A stretch of DNA of 64,000 bases from Phytophthora hibernalis (GCA_012656075.1 JAAKBF010000227.1:248001-312000), one strand, 5' to 3'; counted from the stretch's first letter, positions 45,011 through 56,612 are shown. The notes: a model not told the origin generated them from the letters alone. A program made the numbers and translations.

Positions 45011-46879
45011 GCAGGCAGGCTCACTTGACCACGTCTGACGAGGCGGCGCGACGACCGAAGAGAGAGCAATGGAGCTGGTCGCGCGTAATAGCTGCGCGCG
45101 TAGATGCCGCGATGGATTGCGCGCACGGCAGGATATGTACTGGAAAAAGTGCGGTTGACGCAACACCCTAGTCTCCGCTGGGATGACTGGCAAAACGGAT
45201 GCCGACGGCGGTGCGGACGCCGACGTAAGGCCATTTCACGGGCGATGCATGCCACAAGCGTGCATAACGTATATAGTCGGCTACGGACGAGATAGGAGCA
45301 CACACGCTCAACGCGGCAGCAGTGGAGATGCTGGGGCAGCCCGCTGCGGAATGAAGTGCGGGACAATTGGTGGTGCGACACGACGGCAGTGCGAGCAATC
45401 GAGTGCAGCGCCGGGCCTGCCTTACGCGCGCAATTAGGACAGCACCGAGCATCATCCCGCCCCGGTGCTGTTCCGTGACTTGCCATTTGTATCGGCTCCT
45501 TCTGCTGAGAATCGACAGTCGCCGCAAGTGATGTGCTGACCCCGCTGGCGACTTGTGGCTCCGACTTCGGAGCCCATTGCCGGCCGTCGAGCACCAGGAG
45601 CTCCTTTGCGTATTGATGCTGCAGAGAGCGATAGGCTCCGCGCCATGGACGCGCTTGCTCGTGTTGCTAAACCAGGAGTCTCGCAGGGTCCGACCACTTG
45701 AGGTCCAGTTACCGCAGCAACCAACACTGTTGTCATCAGCACGCTTGTCCTCGTCGTGAGCGAAATCCGCCAGCTCCGTGTACGCGATGGGCGATGATTG
45801 TGCTCACTGCACGCCAGCTGGGCGCCAATTTCGCATGAGTGGAGGGGTGAGTTTCTACAGTATCTGACGCAGTGGATGAATCCGGATGGAGGCAATTGGC
45901 CGTCTCGAGGTGTGGGCGCTGCAGTTCCAAGGGCCAATGACTTGTCGGACTTAACTTCCGGTCGCGCGGTTGCTGCTGAAAGTCACTGCAGTCAAACGTC
46001 AAACGTATGCAAAGTGTCGACACGGTGCACACGGTATCCTTGGTCCGACTGTCTCAAGGATACGAACCGATCTTCAGTTTCCAACTTCAGAATTGCGCAC
46101 TCCTTCAGAAGTCGCAGCGAGCAGAAATACATGTAGCAGTACGGTACTGTACACGTCGAGGGAGCACCTGACTGGTCATATAGCGGTACATGTATACAGT
46201 AGGGGTACCGGTACAGGTATTAATACTACTGCAGACGATGACAAGGAAAGATACATGGCAATTTGCTGTTCGTGACTTGCAACAGGTCGATGATTTAAGC
46301 GCAGTGACAGCAGCGCGAGCAGTCGGAACACGAACGTTTAGCTAAAGTAATATCAGCTCTCTGAGTGCTTCAACTCAAAGTGGTCCTCCATTCACGGTCC
46401 GAGCGTGGCAAGGCATTCTCCGGTTGCAGGCAAGCCAACCCAGAGTACTCGGGAAAACGGATAAATCTTTATTTTTGTGAGGCCCTTAGCGCAACTTCAA
46501 TAGTCTCTTATGCTCTAAAACCTCTATTAACTAATAACAACTGGATTGCTGTCTTTACCCAAAACTCACTGTACTGCTTCACACCGCCACCTTCTCGCAC
46601 ACTGGGGGATTGAAGCCCGCGAAAATACTCCATCGAGTTGAAGAGAGAACGCCGCCACTTTCACTCTCGACAGCACGTAAATGAGGCTGCGTCAAACACT
46701 TACGAACCAACATACATTTTCCGAATCCTGATATTCTCTGAAATTTATTTCAGAATATATCAGTGATCCGATTTTCCGCCAAAACATGCTTGCCAAAAAT
46801 CACAAAAATCAACAACATCGAAGGAAATACAATCTCACCTCACTCGAGTCGACGACCCAACTGCGTTTTTTTCGACGAT
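45011..46879. other. Upstream region of right PDR-B and outer arm edge
   Basis: Mirror of the PDR-A / PDR-B gap up to 46482. From 46483 to about 46570 it resembles the 3' flank of PDR-A with many differences. A self-complementary AAATTTATTTCAGAATATAT region lies near 46740. No gene. Confidence 0.55.
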
Positions 46880-47560
46880 CGAGCACGTTGTACATGTACT
46901 GTACGCTTTTTGGTGAAGACCATCTCAGGCACTCCAGGTGCTGTATGGTTCACTGGCTTCTCCAATTCATCACCAGAACACGCTTCTCCTTACTGTCCTT
47001 GAACGGACGCACGAAGTCTCGCGACAGGAAGAAATGGCCAGTCGTGCATGGTTATTTGAGTTCGGCAGTTTGCCAGTAAGCTTAGCACAATATGAAACTT
47101 GTGCTACGGATTATTGATAATCCGTTTACTAAAACAAATCTCTGGTGACCTTGTTGCTGGCGAACTTTGTGAGCATCCAGGTCACCGGGCTTGTGGATCG
47201 CTTCATTCACAAGGTTCTGATTTTTCTCGTCTTCCTGGTAGCTCACCCACGAACACCATCTCACCACCACGCTTGACTACGGTACTCCACGGAGCTGCCA
47301 CGAACAATTTGGTCTGCGATGTCATGCATGTCCCTAGATCTTCTTCCATTATTAATAGAGTTCGGGCCATTAGGCATCAGTAGCACAATATACCGTACCA
47401 TTATATAGATCTTCTTCCACCGAGTCGTACTTCTTGCTGTCGGACACGCTGTCCTGGAGGAGGAGACTCTGAACGTAACGTTTCGAGGACCTTGTCGCGT
47501 CCGAGTGGATACCCATCTGCTCGCAGTACGCAGTGCACCGACGAAAACGTTAACCAATGT
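46880..47560 (-). pseudogene. Relic of a PDR transporter (PDR-A-like)
   Basis: Minus-strand DNA still matches short stretches of NBD2 and the following linker of PDR-A/B in the right order: the Q-loop region (CEQMGIHSD, about 47510), ARSTTRWK (SKKYDSV-like, about 47430), RDMHDIADQIVRGSSVE (about 47280-47330), GGEMVFVGE (about 47245) and RDFVRPFKDSKEK (about 47000). The stretch from signature to H-loop is deleted and stops are frequent. It sits just outside the right arm where, by symmetry, the mate of intact PDR-A would be. Confidence 0.75.
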
Positions 47561-48102
47561 AAGCTTCGACGCCGTTGATCATGCCTTGTCTATATTTTTA
47601 ACGCAGCGACCACGTAAGTGTATGTTGTACCTGTAGCCGCTGCAATAGCCTACGCCTTCGGACACAATTGCCGCAACACATTGCATGCTGTGTATCTCGC
47701 GGTTCGCAGGTACCAACGATATGGCAAAGCGTCCCGCTGACGGAATCTTTTAGAGACGCGGATCCCGTCGGCATGAGATTGATGCGTTTCTTACTTGTTA
47801 TTTTCGACCAAGTTCGGAATCTCTGCGTTTTATTTTCCGTTTTGCTTCTTGGACGCGTGGGGTTGCAGGACGTGGTGGCCTTCTTCATCCCTCTCTTTCA
47901 CTGTCTCGAGGATGCATCCCAACATGCTCCCATCGCACAATCTCCGACGGCACTATCTTCTCCTCGGTGTACCACGCCCCGTAGATCACTTTCACATCTG
48001 CTGAATTGAGGTGGGAATGGCGCCAAAGATATCTTCCGTGCTCGGTTTCCACGAGCGCGAGCAGCTTCACAAGAATCCGTCCATCCTGGCCTACACGGGG
48101 AC
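47561..48102. other. No recognisable gene
   Basis: Several short overlapping frames on both strands; none has a recognisable motif or continues the PDR relic. Confidence 0.5.
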
Positions 48103-48645
48103 GTGGGCCAAAACTACCTCGATCTCGGCGACGGCTATGGCGAGCAAGATCACGAGCGAGATGTACCTGCCCAGTCGCGTCGTCGAAACACGAGCGTTGA
48201 CAACAAGAAAGTGGCAAATAGCTCGCGCCTCACATCTCTGTCGTCCAGTCTTCACAGCGCTCGGACCGCCGTGACCTCACGTGCCAAGAAACTCCATGTA
48301 CGCGACTCGACTCGCCAGGCCATCTCCCAGCTGCGAAAGACCGTGACGAAAGGCGTATCGTCTCGAACCGAACGCAATCAGCCCAAGGACTCCGATTCGT
48401 CGTCCCAACCGCCGTCCAATCCCAATCAGTACGACAACGACGACTTGAGTGCCGTGGGGGACCATACTGGAGTCGAATACGCCGGCTATGAATGCATGTA
48501 CGCAGAAGTCAGCCTGGAAAGCGCGACCGAGTTTTGCAGTCCCTCGCGTGAGTCCACGAGTGGCAAAGGCAGACTATCTAGAGTGTCGAGGCTTTTACCC
48601 CACGGCCGTGGATCAAGAGCTCAAGACGAAACGACAACTGAGTGA
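48103..48645 (+). CDS. Hypothetical Ser/Thr-rich protein
   Basis: Frame of 180 codons from MGQNYLDLGDGYGEQDHERD. Rich in Ser, Thr, Arg and Gln (SSRLTSLSSSLHSARTAVTS; SSSQPPSNPNQYDNDDLSAV), low complexity, no domain, signal or membrane segment recognised. An overlapping frame from 48017 (MAPKISSVLGFHEREQLHKN) could be the true N-terminus joined by a frame change. The coding status is uncertain: it is the longest plus-strand frame between the PDR relic and the MFS gene, but its composition is not decisive. Confidence 0.35.
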   Translation: MGQNYLDLGDGYGEQDHERDVPAQSRRRNTSVDNKKVANSSRLTSLSSSLHSARTAVTSRAKKLHVRDSTRQAISQLRKTVTKGVSSRTERNQPKDSDSSSQPPSNPNQYDNDDLSAVGDHTGVEYAGYECMYAEVSLESATEFCSPSRESTSGKGRLSRVSRLLPHGRGSRAQDETTTE

Positions 48646-49134
48646 GGAGCTCTACTAACTTACCAGTAGGTTTATCGTGATAACGTGGAAACATGTAGCA
48701 ATGACTCAACGTGACCAAGTTGAAGTCACCATCCCGCTCACCTCTCTTGGGTTTTGCCACTCGTTCCCTACACGTAGTACCCCGCCCTTGTTTCCTTGAC
48801 ACATTTGCCTTCGAAACGGACGAGTCGTATCCCAGACAAACGCCTTCAAAATGAGACGGTGGTGACTCCGCTTCACGCCAGTAGCCGCCTAAAATACAAC
48901 TTAGTTCTGGGTAAAGCCCAACGCACATGCAAATGCACTGGTGTTTTGTTTGACACAAAACCATTGCTAGACGTGTATTTCATGTTCACACGCGCATCGG
49001 CGCTTCGTACGTGTATGATGATGGGAAGAAGGAAGATTCGGCGGTTGCAGCAATAACCGACCAATGAGCACCTCTGTCAGCACTTGCGACCGACCCCAGT
49101 CAGGAATCGGATCTCCATCCATCGCCTGAAGCCA
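48646..49134. other. Upstream region of MFS gene
   Basis: No gene seen. No clear oomycete initiator found. Confidence 0.5.
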
Positions 49135-50633
49135 ATGCGCGAGTCAAGACGCGTCCAGGCGGAGCCGGTGGCGAACCAGGTGGCGCCTCACGAGGAAGCG
49201 TCCGAGGTGACGGAGCCGCTCGTGGTGAAAGCTCGGCAGATGGGGTACGGCAGTACGACACCGGAAGTGCCACTGGTAGAGGCCAATGACGTGGTGGTGA
49301 GCGACCAGATCTTAGTGTCTGCTATTGCCAACCTCAGCGCAGCAGTACGTGATTATATCAAATGAAGTTTTACATTGGGGATTCTCTGATGGAGCTCTTG
49401 TTGTGTGCAGTACAACTTGGCGGTGATCAACTACGCACTCATGATGCTAGAGAGGTCGTACCCCAATTCGAGTCCGGAGCTGCGGTCTACGGTGGACTCG
49501 TGCTCCTTGGTGGGGGCCATCGTGGGGCAGCTCACGTTCGGCTACGTCGGGGCGGTCATGGGACGCAGAAAGGGGATGATCCTCACGCTCCTGCTGTCCA
49601 TTCTGGGCGCTGCAGCGAGTGCAGTGCTGCCGTGGGGCACCGACTCAGTGTACCACATACTGGCAGCCTGTCGGTTCGTCCTGGGAGTGGGTGTAGGAGG
49701 AGTCTACCCGCTGTCGGCGGCTTCCGCAGTAGAATCGACGGACGACGATGATGAGTTGAAGAAGAGCAAGGTGGTGGCTGCGGTGTTCAGCTTCCAGGGC
49801 ATCGGCCAGTTGCTCGCTCCTCTGATGGCGTACATCATGCTCAGTATGAATGCGCAGCGCTCGATCGGCTGGAGGGTTCTGCTGCTTGTCGGTGCGTTCC
49901 GGGGTTGTTCGTGCTTCGACGAGCTTTCCAGGTGAAGGAGGACCTGCCTCCGTCGCCAATAACGCCGCCAATCATGCTCAAGCGGATGGATTCCGAGGTG
50001 ACCTGCAGATCGAAATTGTGGGATAAGGTTCGAGAGAGCACATCGATGCAGCGCAAACTCTTTGGCGCGTGCGCTAGCTGGTTCCTGTTCGACATTTCCT
50101 TCTACGGGAACGTCATCTTCACGCCCATTATTCTGCAGGACACATACGGCTTGGATAAACACCACTTTGCTGATGTTGCACTCTGCTCGCTGGTTGTGGC
50201 GGCCATCGCACTGCCCGGCAACCTGCTCACCGTATTTATTGTCGGCAAGATCAGCTTCAAGACGATTCAGATCATGGGCTTCGTTGTCATGGCGCTGCTC
50301 TTCCTGGTACTTGGCGCCTTTTACGAACAGTTACTGGAGTACAGGGGACTGTTGCTCGGGATGTACGCCCTCACGTTCTTCTTCTCGAATTTTGGACCGA
50401 ACGTTGGTACATTTTGCCTCCCCGCGGAGATTTTCGCGGAAGACGTGCGCGTTGAGTTAAATGGCGTCGCTGCGGCGGTCGGAAAACTGGGTGCTGCGGT
50501 CGGGGCTGCATCCTTCGGCATCATCGAAGCTCGATTTGGCGTATCACACCTTCTGGCGTTGAGCGCGACGGTCTCTCTGCTCGGAGCACTTGTGACCTAC
50601 AAGTTCATCCCCACGAAGCACTACACACCCTAA
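49135..50633 (+). CDS. MFS transporter, phosphate:H+ symporter type
   Basis: Twelve-helix major facilitator of the PHS/Pho84 type, predicted to import inorganic phosphate. ATG 49135 (MRESRRVQAEPVANQVAPHE) starts a hydrophilic N-tail. A 66-base intron (49345-49410) follows, then YNLAVINYALMMLER, the MFS loop GYVGAVMGRRKGM, CRFVLGVGVGGVYPLSAASA (family signature), a Asp-rich loop and the second half (FDISFYGNVIFTPIILQDTY; GPNVGTFCLPAEIFAEDVRV). About 475 residues; TAA at 50631-50633. One frameshift near 49899 fits CCC read as CC. The first gene of a duplicated block; a broken copy lies at 53150-55707. Confidence 0.85.
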
Positions 50634-50813
50634 GGTGGGCCTTAGACTGCTAGACAAAGCTTTAACCACTGTCGGCGTTACAACGCTATTATATATCGAT
50701 CTTTACGTTGTGCTTCGGCCTGTTCGAGCGCGATGGGAATTAATTCATCCACGTGATAAAACACTCCACGCCTATAAGCTGTCGTTGGAACACATTGTCG
50801 TACATGCGTTGTC

Positions 50814-52512
50814 CTACTTACGGCGAGCAGCATTGCGTTCGCGTCTTGCTTTGATTGCCTTGTCTTGGTTAGTCATCTCATCTCGAAATGCTTTCAGCAA
50901 GTGACCGCCAGCAAGGCTGTTTCCGCCGCACAGCTGAGTGAACCGAGCATGTGTGAATCGAGTGAGCATTCTGCCATCGGTGGAGTTGTTGACGTTGTTT
51001 GCGAACTTTTGAAAGCTGCCTTTGCGCACCGAGCTGATCCACTTCACCACTCGATCGTTGTCCCATTCGCGAATCGGAACAATACGATCTTCTTGATCTT
51101 CACCAGCTTCCTTCACGTCGACTCGATCCGTGCCAATTTCAGGAGAGTCTTCGAGCATCTGGCCGGCACAGAGTAATGTGTGCAACGTGTGCTCGGTATC
51201 GATCGACAGCGGCGATATCGTGGCGATCACACTGGCTCGGGAATTCGTGCTCCACAGACAGCTCTTCAAGATGCGAGTGAGTATGCTAGCGCGATAGGGC
51301 ACGAAACCTGTGCTGTCCTCCCGCCCAATAGCACGAACACACTCCTTCAACGCTAGGTGGCTCTTGTTGATCTCAATGCCTTCTTTTCTGCGAGCAGTAT
51401 CATGGTAGAACGTATCTTCGTTGCGCTCGCTGCCAGCCAGGTCCAGCAGAACGAGCTGTCCGTAAAGCTCTCCCAGTTCTTCGCTTCTGGGGTTGCGATG
51501 ACGCAGATTAACGTAACATACCAGGTGAGAACGGGATGACTGGTGGTTCACTGTTGTTGCTTCCGTCGTGCGCAACTCTTTGACAGCCTCCAGCACCTCC
51601 AGCAGCGAATTGGTTGAGTCGGCCTTGACTTCTGTCGTGCCGACCAGGCTCGTATTGCCTTCGCCGTCATCGCACACCAGCACCTTTGTACGGTCGTGAA
51701 TGAGATCTGCACACACACACACCGCCACACAGCAGCAGCTGTTAACCAAGAGAAAAAATCAAACCTCGCCATGGCAACGCACCATAAGTCTTGGACCCAG
51801 CGATCTCCACGGCCGAGACAGAGACGGCAAAGTCCACGTTGCCTACCGCCTCGGTGAACAGATCGTCCGAGATGTATTGGAAGAGCCCGCTCATGGTGTA
51901 GGTCTTGCCGGACCCCGTCTGGCCGTACATCATGCACACCGCCTTGCCGCCTTGCATGGCGTGTAGCAGCAGGTGCTTGACGGCATCCTCGTAGACAGTC
52001 TCCGTGTCGACCTTCTCATCGTAGCATGTGGAGAAGCGCTGGTGGTGCGAGACCACGTACTTGTGACGCATATCTACACAGCAAGCGAGCAGTCATCAGC
52101 CCCCACCTCCCCACTAAAGCCTCTAGATCGTACCCGAGTACATTTTGCACTCGTGAATGACGATCTCGCGCAGGCCGACGGCCGTGATCACGTCGAACTC
52201 GTGCTTCTGCAGCTCGTGCGGCAGCAGCGGCCGCTTGCGCACGTACACGTGCATGTGGTCGCTGCCGGGCGCCTCTCTGTTGTCTTCGTCCTCTTCTCCG
52301 GTCTGCAGTTTGCTCTTCATCTGCTGCAGGTACTGTGTGCGTAGCTGGCGTAGCGTGCGCTGGAAGTCGGCCGCGTGCACCTTCCGCGCCGTGCTAGACA
52401 GACAGACAACCGGTTGGTTAGACCCATATCACCACACTATACTGTTGCATTGGGGCGCGCACCGCTTGTCCATGTTCTCGCCCGCAGACCGCCATTGTTT
52501 GTCGGGCACCAT
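50814..52512 (-). CDS. Kinesin-13-like motor with C-terminal SAM domain
   Basis: Minus strand from ATG 52512 (MVPDKQWRSAGENMDKR). The kinesin-13-like motor begins at MHVYVRKRPLLPHELQKHEF. It has the P-loop GQTGSGKTYTMSG, switch I NHQSSRSH, switch II LLDLAGSE and NKSHLALKECVRAI. After the motor a C-terminal sterile-alpha-motif-like domain reads REWDNDRVVKWISSVRKGSF ... NSLAGGHLLKAFRDEM. A basic tail ends ERNAARRK-TAG at 50814. Introns: 52394-52462, 52074-52133 and 51707-51782 (the last with a CA run); all join in frame. No frameshift. Kinesin-13 proteins depolymerise microtubule ends; a SAM domain could add oligomerisation or targeting (inference). Short for the family (about 500 residues). 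Confidence 0.85.
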
Positions 52513-52724
52513 CGTTCTGTCTTGGGATCCCACCTGTTCTCTGCGACGCAAAAACCGAAGTGACGGATCCACTTCAGTTCCACGTCGAGAATGATGGTCG
52601 GGCGGTTTCTGTAGTCAATACTTTCGAGGAGCGAGCGCTACTTTTGAGACTTGGTTTCAGCCCATTTCAAACTGGTTCGTGCGCTTTTTCCTAAGCCAAG
52701 ATTTCCGAAAACTTATCTCAAACG

Positions 52725-53150
52725 ATGCCTTCGAGTCCTAATAACCGCGGCCGTGGGGACGGCTCCGTCAACCTGACGGTGGAGCAGAAGCGCCGCATCT
52801 GCGAGAAGCACCGCAACACGCCCAAGACCACGCACAAGGACCTGTGTCGCTGGGCCAAGCTCGAGTTCAAGCTGCAGCGCGCGCCGACGCAGCCCACGAT
52901 GGGCAAGATCCTCAACGAGCACCTGTCCAAGGACAAGGTACCAGGTAAAGCGACCCGCCTCACGCGATACGCGCACTTCGACCAGGTGCTGGCCAATTGG
53001 GTCATGGACCGCCAGAACAAGGGCCACATCACCGGCGATATGATCAAGACCAAGGGCCGCGAGCTGGTCAAGCAGATGGGCATCGAGGGCAAGTTGGGCT
53101 TCTCCAACGGCTGGCTGGGATCATTCAAGGCGCGTCACGGACTCGTGCTG
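52725..53150 (+). pseudogene. CENP-B/pogo-like gene, truncated copy
   Basis: From ATG 52725, MPSSPNNRGRGDGSVNLTVE, then the CENP-B-type helix-turn-helix (KRRICEKHRNTPKTTHKDLC) and the second DNA-binding domain (FDQVLANWVMDRQNKGHITG; GFSNGWLGSFKARHG). The Ala/Gln-rich N-terminal tract of the intact copy is missing. At about 53145 the gene runs straight into the middle of an MFS gene copy (FQGEGGPASVGD); CGTGCT is common to both sequences at the joint. DDE domain absent. Confidence 0.85.
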
Positions 53151-53582
53151 GACACCAGCAAATTCCAAGGTGAAGGAGGACCTGCCTCCGTCGGCGATAT
53201 CGCCGCCGATCATGCTCAAGCGGATGGACTCAAGTGGTGACCTGCAGATTGAACTTGTTGAATAAGGTTTGAGAGAGCACCTCGCTGCAGCGCAAACCGT
53301 TCGACCCGTGCGCTGTATGGTTCCTATTCGACGTAATATTATTCTGCAGGACACGTACGGCCTGGAAGATAAACACCACTTTCATGATGCTGCACTCTGC
53401 TCGCTGGTTGTGGCGGCCATCGCACTGCCCGGGAACCTGCTCACCGTATTTATTGTCGGCAAGATCAGCTTCAAGACGATTCAAATCATGTGCTTCGGTC
53501 ATGGCGCTGCTCTTCCTGGTACTTGGCGCCTTTTACGAACAGTTACTGGCTTACAGGGGACTGCTGCTCGGGATGTACGCCC
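53150..53582 (+). pseudogene. MFS transporter pseudogene, middle part
   Basis: Matches 49925-50364 of the intact MFS gene (ALCSLVVAAIALPGNLLTVF; IVGKISFKTIQIM), with a deletion of about 29 bases near 53332 and other small changes. Interrupted at 53583 by a hAT element. Confidence 0.88.
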
Positions 53583-55437
53583 CAGGGCACCCGAGAATGC
53601 AATACTAAGATTAATACTTCACAGCCAAGAGCAGAAATTAATCATTCAATTATTACCATTATTCCTGACAATTCGAGTGCGCACCTCATCGACAGTGTTC
53701 ACGTCCCACAGGTCGCGATTATACTGGAGACTCATGAGCATCTCGAGCTTGGTGGGGAGAGACTCTTTCGAAGGTCCGTCAGCACTAACTTAGCTGACGA
53801 AATGTAGCGTTCGCACTCGTTAGACGTCGGCGGGATGTACCCAACGTCCACGTAATGCGAGCGCTTCACTGCCTTGCGCTTCTTGAACGCTGCCTTGACT
53901 ATTGAGCTGACCTCCGCGCCTCTTGTTGGCGCCGTTTCGAAGGACGCAACATTCAACGACTCTCCGCGCTGAAGCTTCACCAGACCTTGTTCTAAATTGG
54001 GATTGTTCACAATAGCAGCATTCGTAGCCAGTCGGGTCCGTAGCGCCGGGTACTCCTTGATGACCTGGTCAAACAGACGTCGCACAGCTGACAGAGTTAG
54101 GGTAGACTTATGTAGCTCCTTGGTGACTCCCTCGAACTTTGCGAGGTCCTTCAGCAACGTCTTCACGCGGTCGTGCTCCGCGCGACGCAGCAGGAGCGGT
54201 TGCACCTCGTGCTAGACCAGGACGTCGTGGCCTAACCCGGAAATGGCCGGTTGGAGCTTCCCGTACCGCTCAAACATCTCGTAGGTGCTCGACCATCTGG
54301 TGTCATTTCGCAGTAGCGGTGACAGATGGGAGACGCGGCGCAGGATCGCTCGGCCCTTAATCGTCCTCAGCTTGCACATCAGGGCGTGGACCTTGCTAAT
54401 CAGCTCGTCCTCGGTCTTGAGGAAGTCCTTGGCTGCCATATTGAATCTGTGGCTAGCACATCCGACGAGCGGGATTGCGCCTTCTTTTGCCCAATGTACT
54501 GATCCACAGAACAGTTGTCGCCCACCATAAACTTGACCGCCGACCATGGCTTCTTGTAGCGAGACAGCGTATCCGCGATCAAATCAAACTGACTCTGCGC
54601 ACTTAAATCTTCCTCTGTCTCTACGGGCGAGAACGCCAGCAAAATAAAGCGGCGCGAGGAGCTCTCCAGGTCGTCGTAGTACTCGCTCGCCTCGCCACTA
54701 CCGGTATTACCGGTATGATCAGAGGTACTGTCGAATACCGCGAAAATCGCGACGTAGTGATGGTTACTGCTACTCCAGCCGTCCAGAACTAGACCAATTG
54801 AGTCAGGGAGCTCGGCGGCAACGCGGTGCTCAACCATCTCGAAGAGTAGCACGATGTAGCGCGATAGGGTTTCCTCGGACACAGACGAGAGGGCAGCGTT
54901 CAGACGTGTGAGTCGTCGCTCGACAAATGCGAAAGGTAGGCGATCACAGACCACCCACTCAATCCAGCGGTACAGATCGCGAGTTCGCTGGCTGACCAGG
55001 CGCAAACACAGCGGGTTCTGGCGGCGAGCCGCATACTGGGCATCTTGCTCGTAGTCCTTGTGGTTGCGTCGTAGGTGGTTTAGCAGGTTTGTGTAGTCGT
55101 TCTCCTTTTTGTAGTGCTTGTCACAGGTGGTGCACTTGAAGAAATCACCCTCAACTTCTGTAAAAGCATGGAGCAGATCTGGCTGCTCGTGAGGATCATG
55201 GAAGACACTGGAGGGGGTGGGGCTTGGGACGTGGGGGTAAGTAGGTAGTTTCGATACTGACAATCAAGTGTGTTGGGCAGTCCGATATGCTAGAGCCCAC
55301 CAGGAAAATGGTTGGTGGACGGAGGACACTTCCCTACAATTAAGATATGAATTGTGTTCAATTCAAAAATGAATTGATACCTCGGTTAATCATTAAATTT
55401 AAAAATGCGAATGTAGTTTTATGAGTATTATTTTTCG
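53583..55437 (-). mobile_element. hAT element in MFS pseudogene
   Basis: 1,855 bp between 8 bp direct repeats GTACGCCC (53575-53582 and 55438-55445). The intact paralogue has a single GTACGCCC at 50364-50371. The left end begins CAGGGCACCC, typical of hAT; the right end (TTTTTCG) does not show a matching inverted end. Contains a minus-strand hAT transposase of another family than the 1065-5102 element. Confidence 0.82.
53732..55263 (-). pseudogene. hAT transposase, second family, degenerate
   Basis: Minus strand: BED-type zinc finger (FFKCTTCDKHYKKENDYTNL then NHLRRNH), N-terminal helices, the catalytic core (IGLVLDGWSSSNHHYVAIFA; KFMVGDNCSVDQYIG), a block with GCASHRFNMAAKDFL and TRWSSTYEMFERYG, and the dimerisation region (YIPPTSNECERYISSAKLVL). 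Frame changes near 54480 and 54205 break it. No ATG precedes the zinc finger in frame (a TGA lies immediately upstream), so the first exon or N-terminus is missing. Confidence 0.85.
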
Positions 55438-55707
55438 GTACGCCCTCACGTTCTTCTTCTCGAATTTTGGACCGAACGTTGGTACATTGTGCCTCCCCGC
55501 GGAGATTTTCGCGGAAGACGTGCGCGTTGAGTGAAATGGTGTCGCTGCGGCGGTCGGAAAACTGGGTGCTGCGGTCGGGGCTGCATCCTTCGGCATCATC
55601 GAAGCTCGATTTGGCGTATCACACCTTCTGGCGTTGAGCGCGACGGTCTCTCTGCTCGGAGCACTTGTGACCTACAAGTTCATCCCCACGAAGCACTACA
55701 CACCCTA
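55438..55707 (+). pseudogene. MFS transporter pseudogene, 3' part
   Basis: Nearly identical to 50364-50633 (FFFSNFGPNVGT, PAEIFAEDVRVE, HLLALSATVSLLGALVTYKF), with a TTA-to-TGA stop at about 55531. It continues the copy split by the hAT element. Confidence 0.9.
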
Positions 55708-55888
55708 AGGTGGGCCTTAGACTGCTAGACAAAGCTTTAACCACTGTCGGCGTTACAACGCTATTATATATCGATCTTTACGTTGTGCTTCGGCCTGTTC
55801 GAGCGCGATGGGAATTAATTCATCCACGTGATAAAACACTCCACGCCTATAAGCTGTCGTTGGAACACATTGTCGTACATGCGTTGTC

Positions 55889-56411
55889 CTACTTACGGCG
55901 AGCAGCATTGCGTTCGCGTCTTGCTTTGATTGCCTTGTCTTGGTTAGTCATCTCATCTCGAAATGCTTTCAGCAAGTGACCGCCAGCAAGGCTGTTTCCG
56001 CCGCACAGCTGAGTGAACCGAGCATGTGTGAATCGAGTGAGCATTCTGCCATCGGTGGAGTTGTTGACGTTGTTTGCGAACTTTTGAAAGCTGCCTTTGC
56101 GCACCGAGCTGATCCACTTCACCACTCGATCGTTGTCCCATTCGCGAATCGGAACAATACGATCTTCTTGATCTTCACCAGCTTCCTTCACGTCGACTCG
56201 ATCCGTGCCAATTTCAGGAGAGTCTTCGAGCATCTGGCCGGCACAGAGTAATGTGTGCAACGTGTGCTCGGTATCGATCGACAGCGGCGATATCGTGGCG
56301 ATCACACTGGCTCGGGAATTCGTGCTCCACAGACAGCTCTTCAAGATGCGAGTGAGTATGCTAGCGCGATAGGGCACGAAACCTGTGCTGTCCTTGTTTG
56401 TCTGTCACCAT
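55889..56411 (-). pseudogene. Kinesin-13 pseudogene, motor deleted
   Basis: The C-terminal third including the SAM domain is nearly identical to the intact gene. At 56394 it jumps to sequence matching the intact gene's start region (ATG at 56411, MVTDKQ like MVPDKQ), so about 1.19 kb holding the motor, the P-loop and all introns is deleted. The joined frame is broken. Confidence 0.88.
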
Positions 56412-56612
56412 CGTCCTGGCCTGCTCTTCACTTCCCAAAAGCCGAAGTAACCTGTCGGTTTCCGCGGTGAATACTTTCGAGGAGCAGACGCTATTTTTGA
56501 GCGTGATTTCACTTGGATTAAGTAAATCATACTATAACTTAGTATCCATTCGAACTGGTCGTTGCGCATTCTCCCCCAAAGCCAAGATTCCCGAGAACTT
56601 ATAGCGTTGGCG

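Larger units (their letters stand above)
32319..46482 (-). repeat. Right arm of giant inverted repeat
   Basis: Reverse complement of 13587-30909 without the Tc element. See the left arm for the coordinate relation. Beyond 46482 similarity falls abruptly to that of diverged paralogues. Confidence 0.95.

Noticed and set aside
13587..46482. Palindrome as a pure assembly artefact (one arm copied in reverse)
   Set aside because: The arms differ by a precise TA-flanked insertion and independent base differences, have a unique spacer, and have different flanks. Not fully excluded: collapsed haplotypes or fold-back reads need read-level proof.
51711..51725. CA/GT microsatellite as a separate feature
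   Set aside because: It lies within the third intron of kinesin-13, in the pyrimidine-poor side of an otherwise normal splice acceptor; noted there only.
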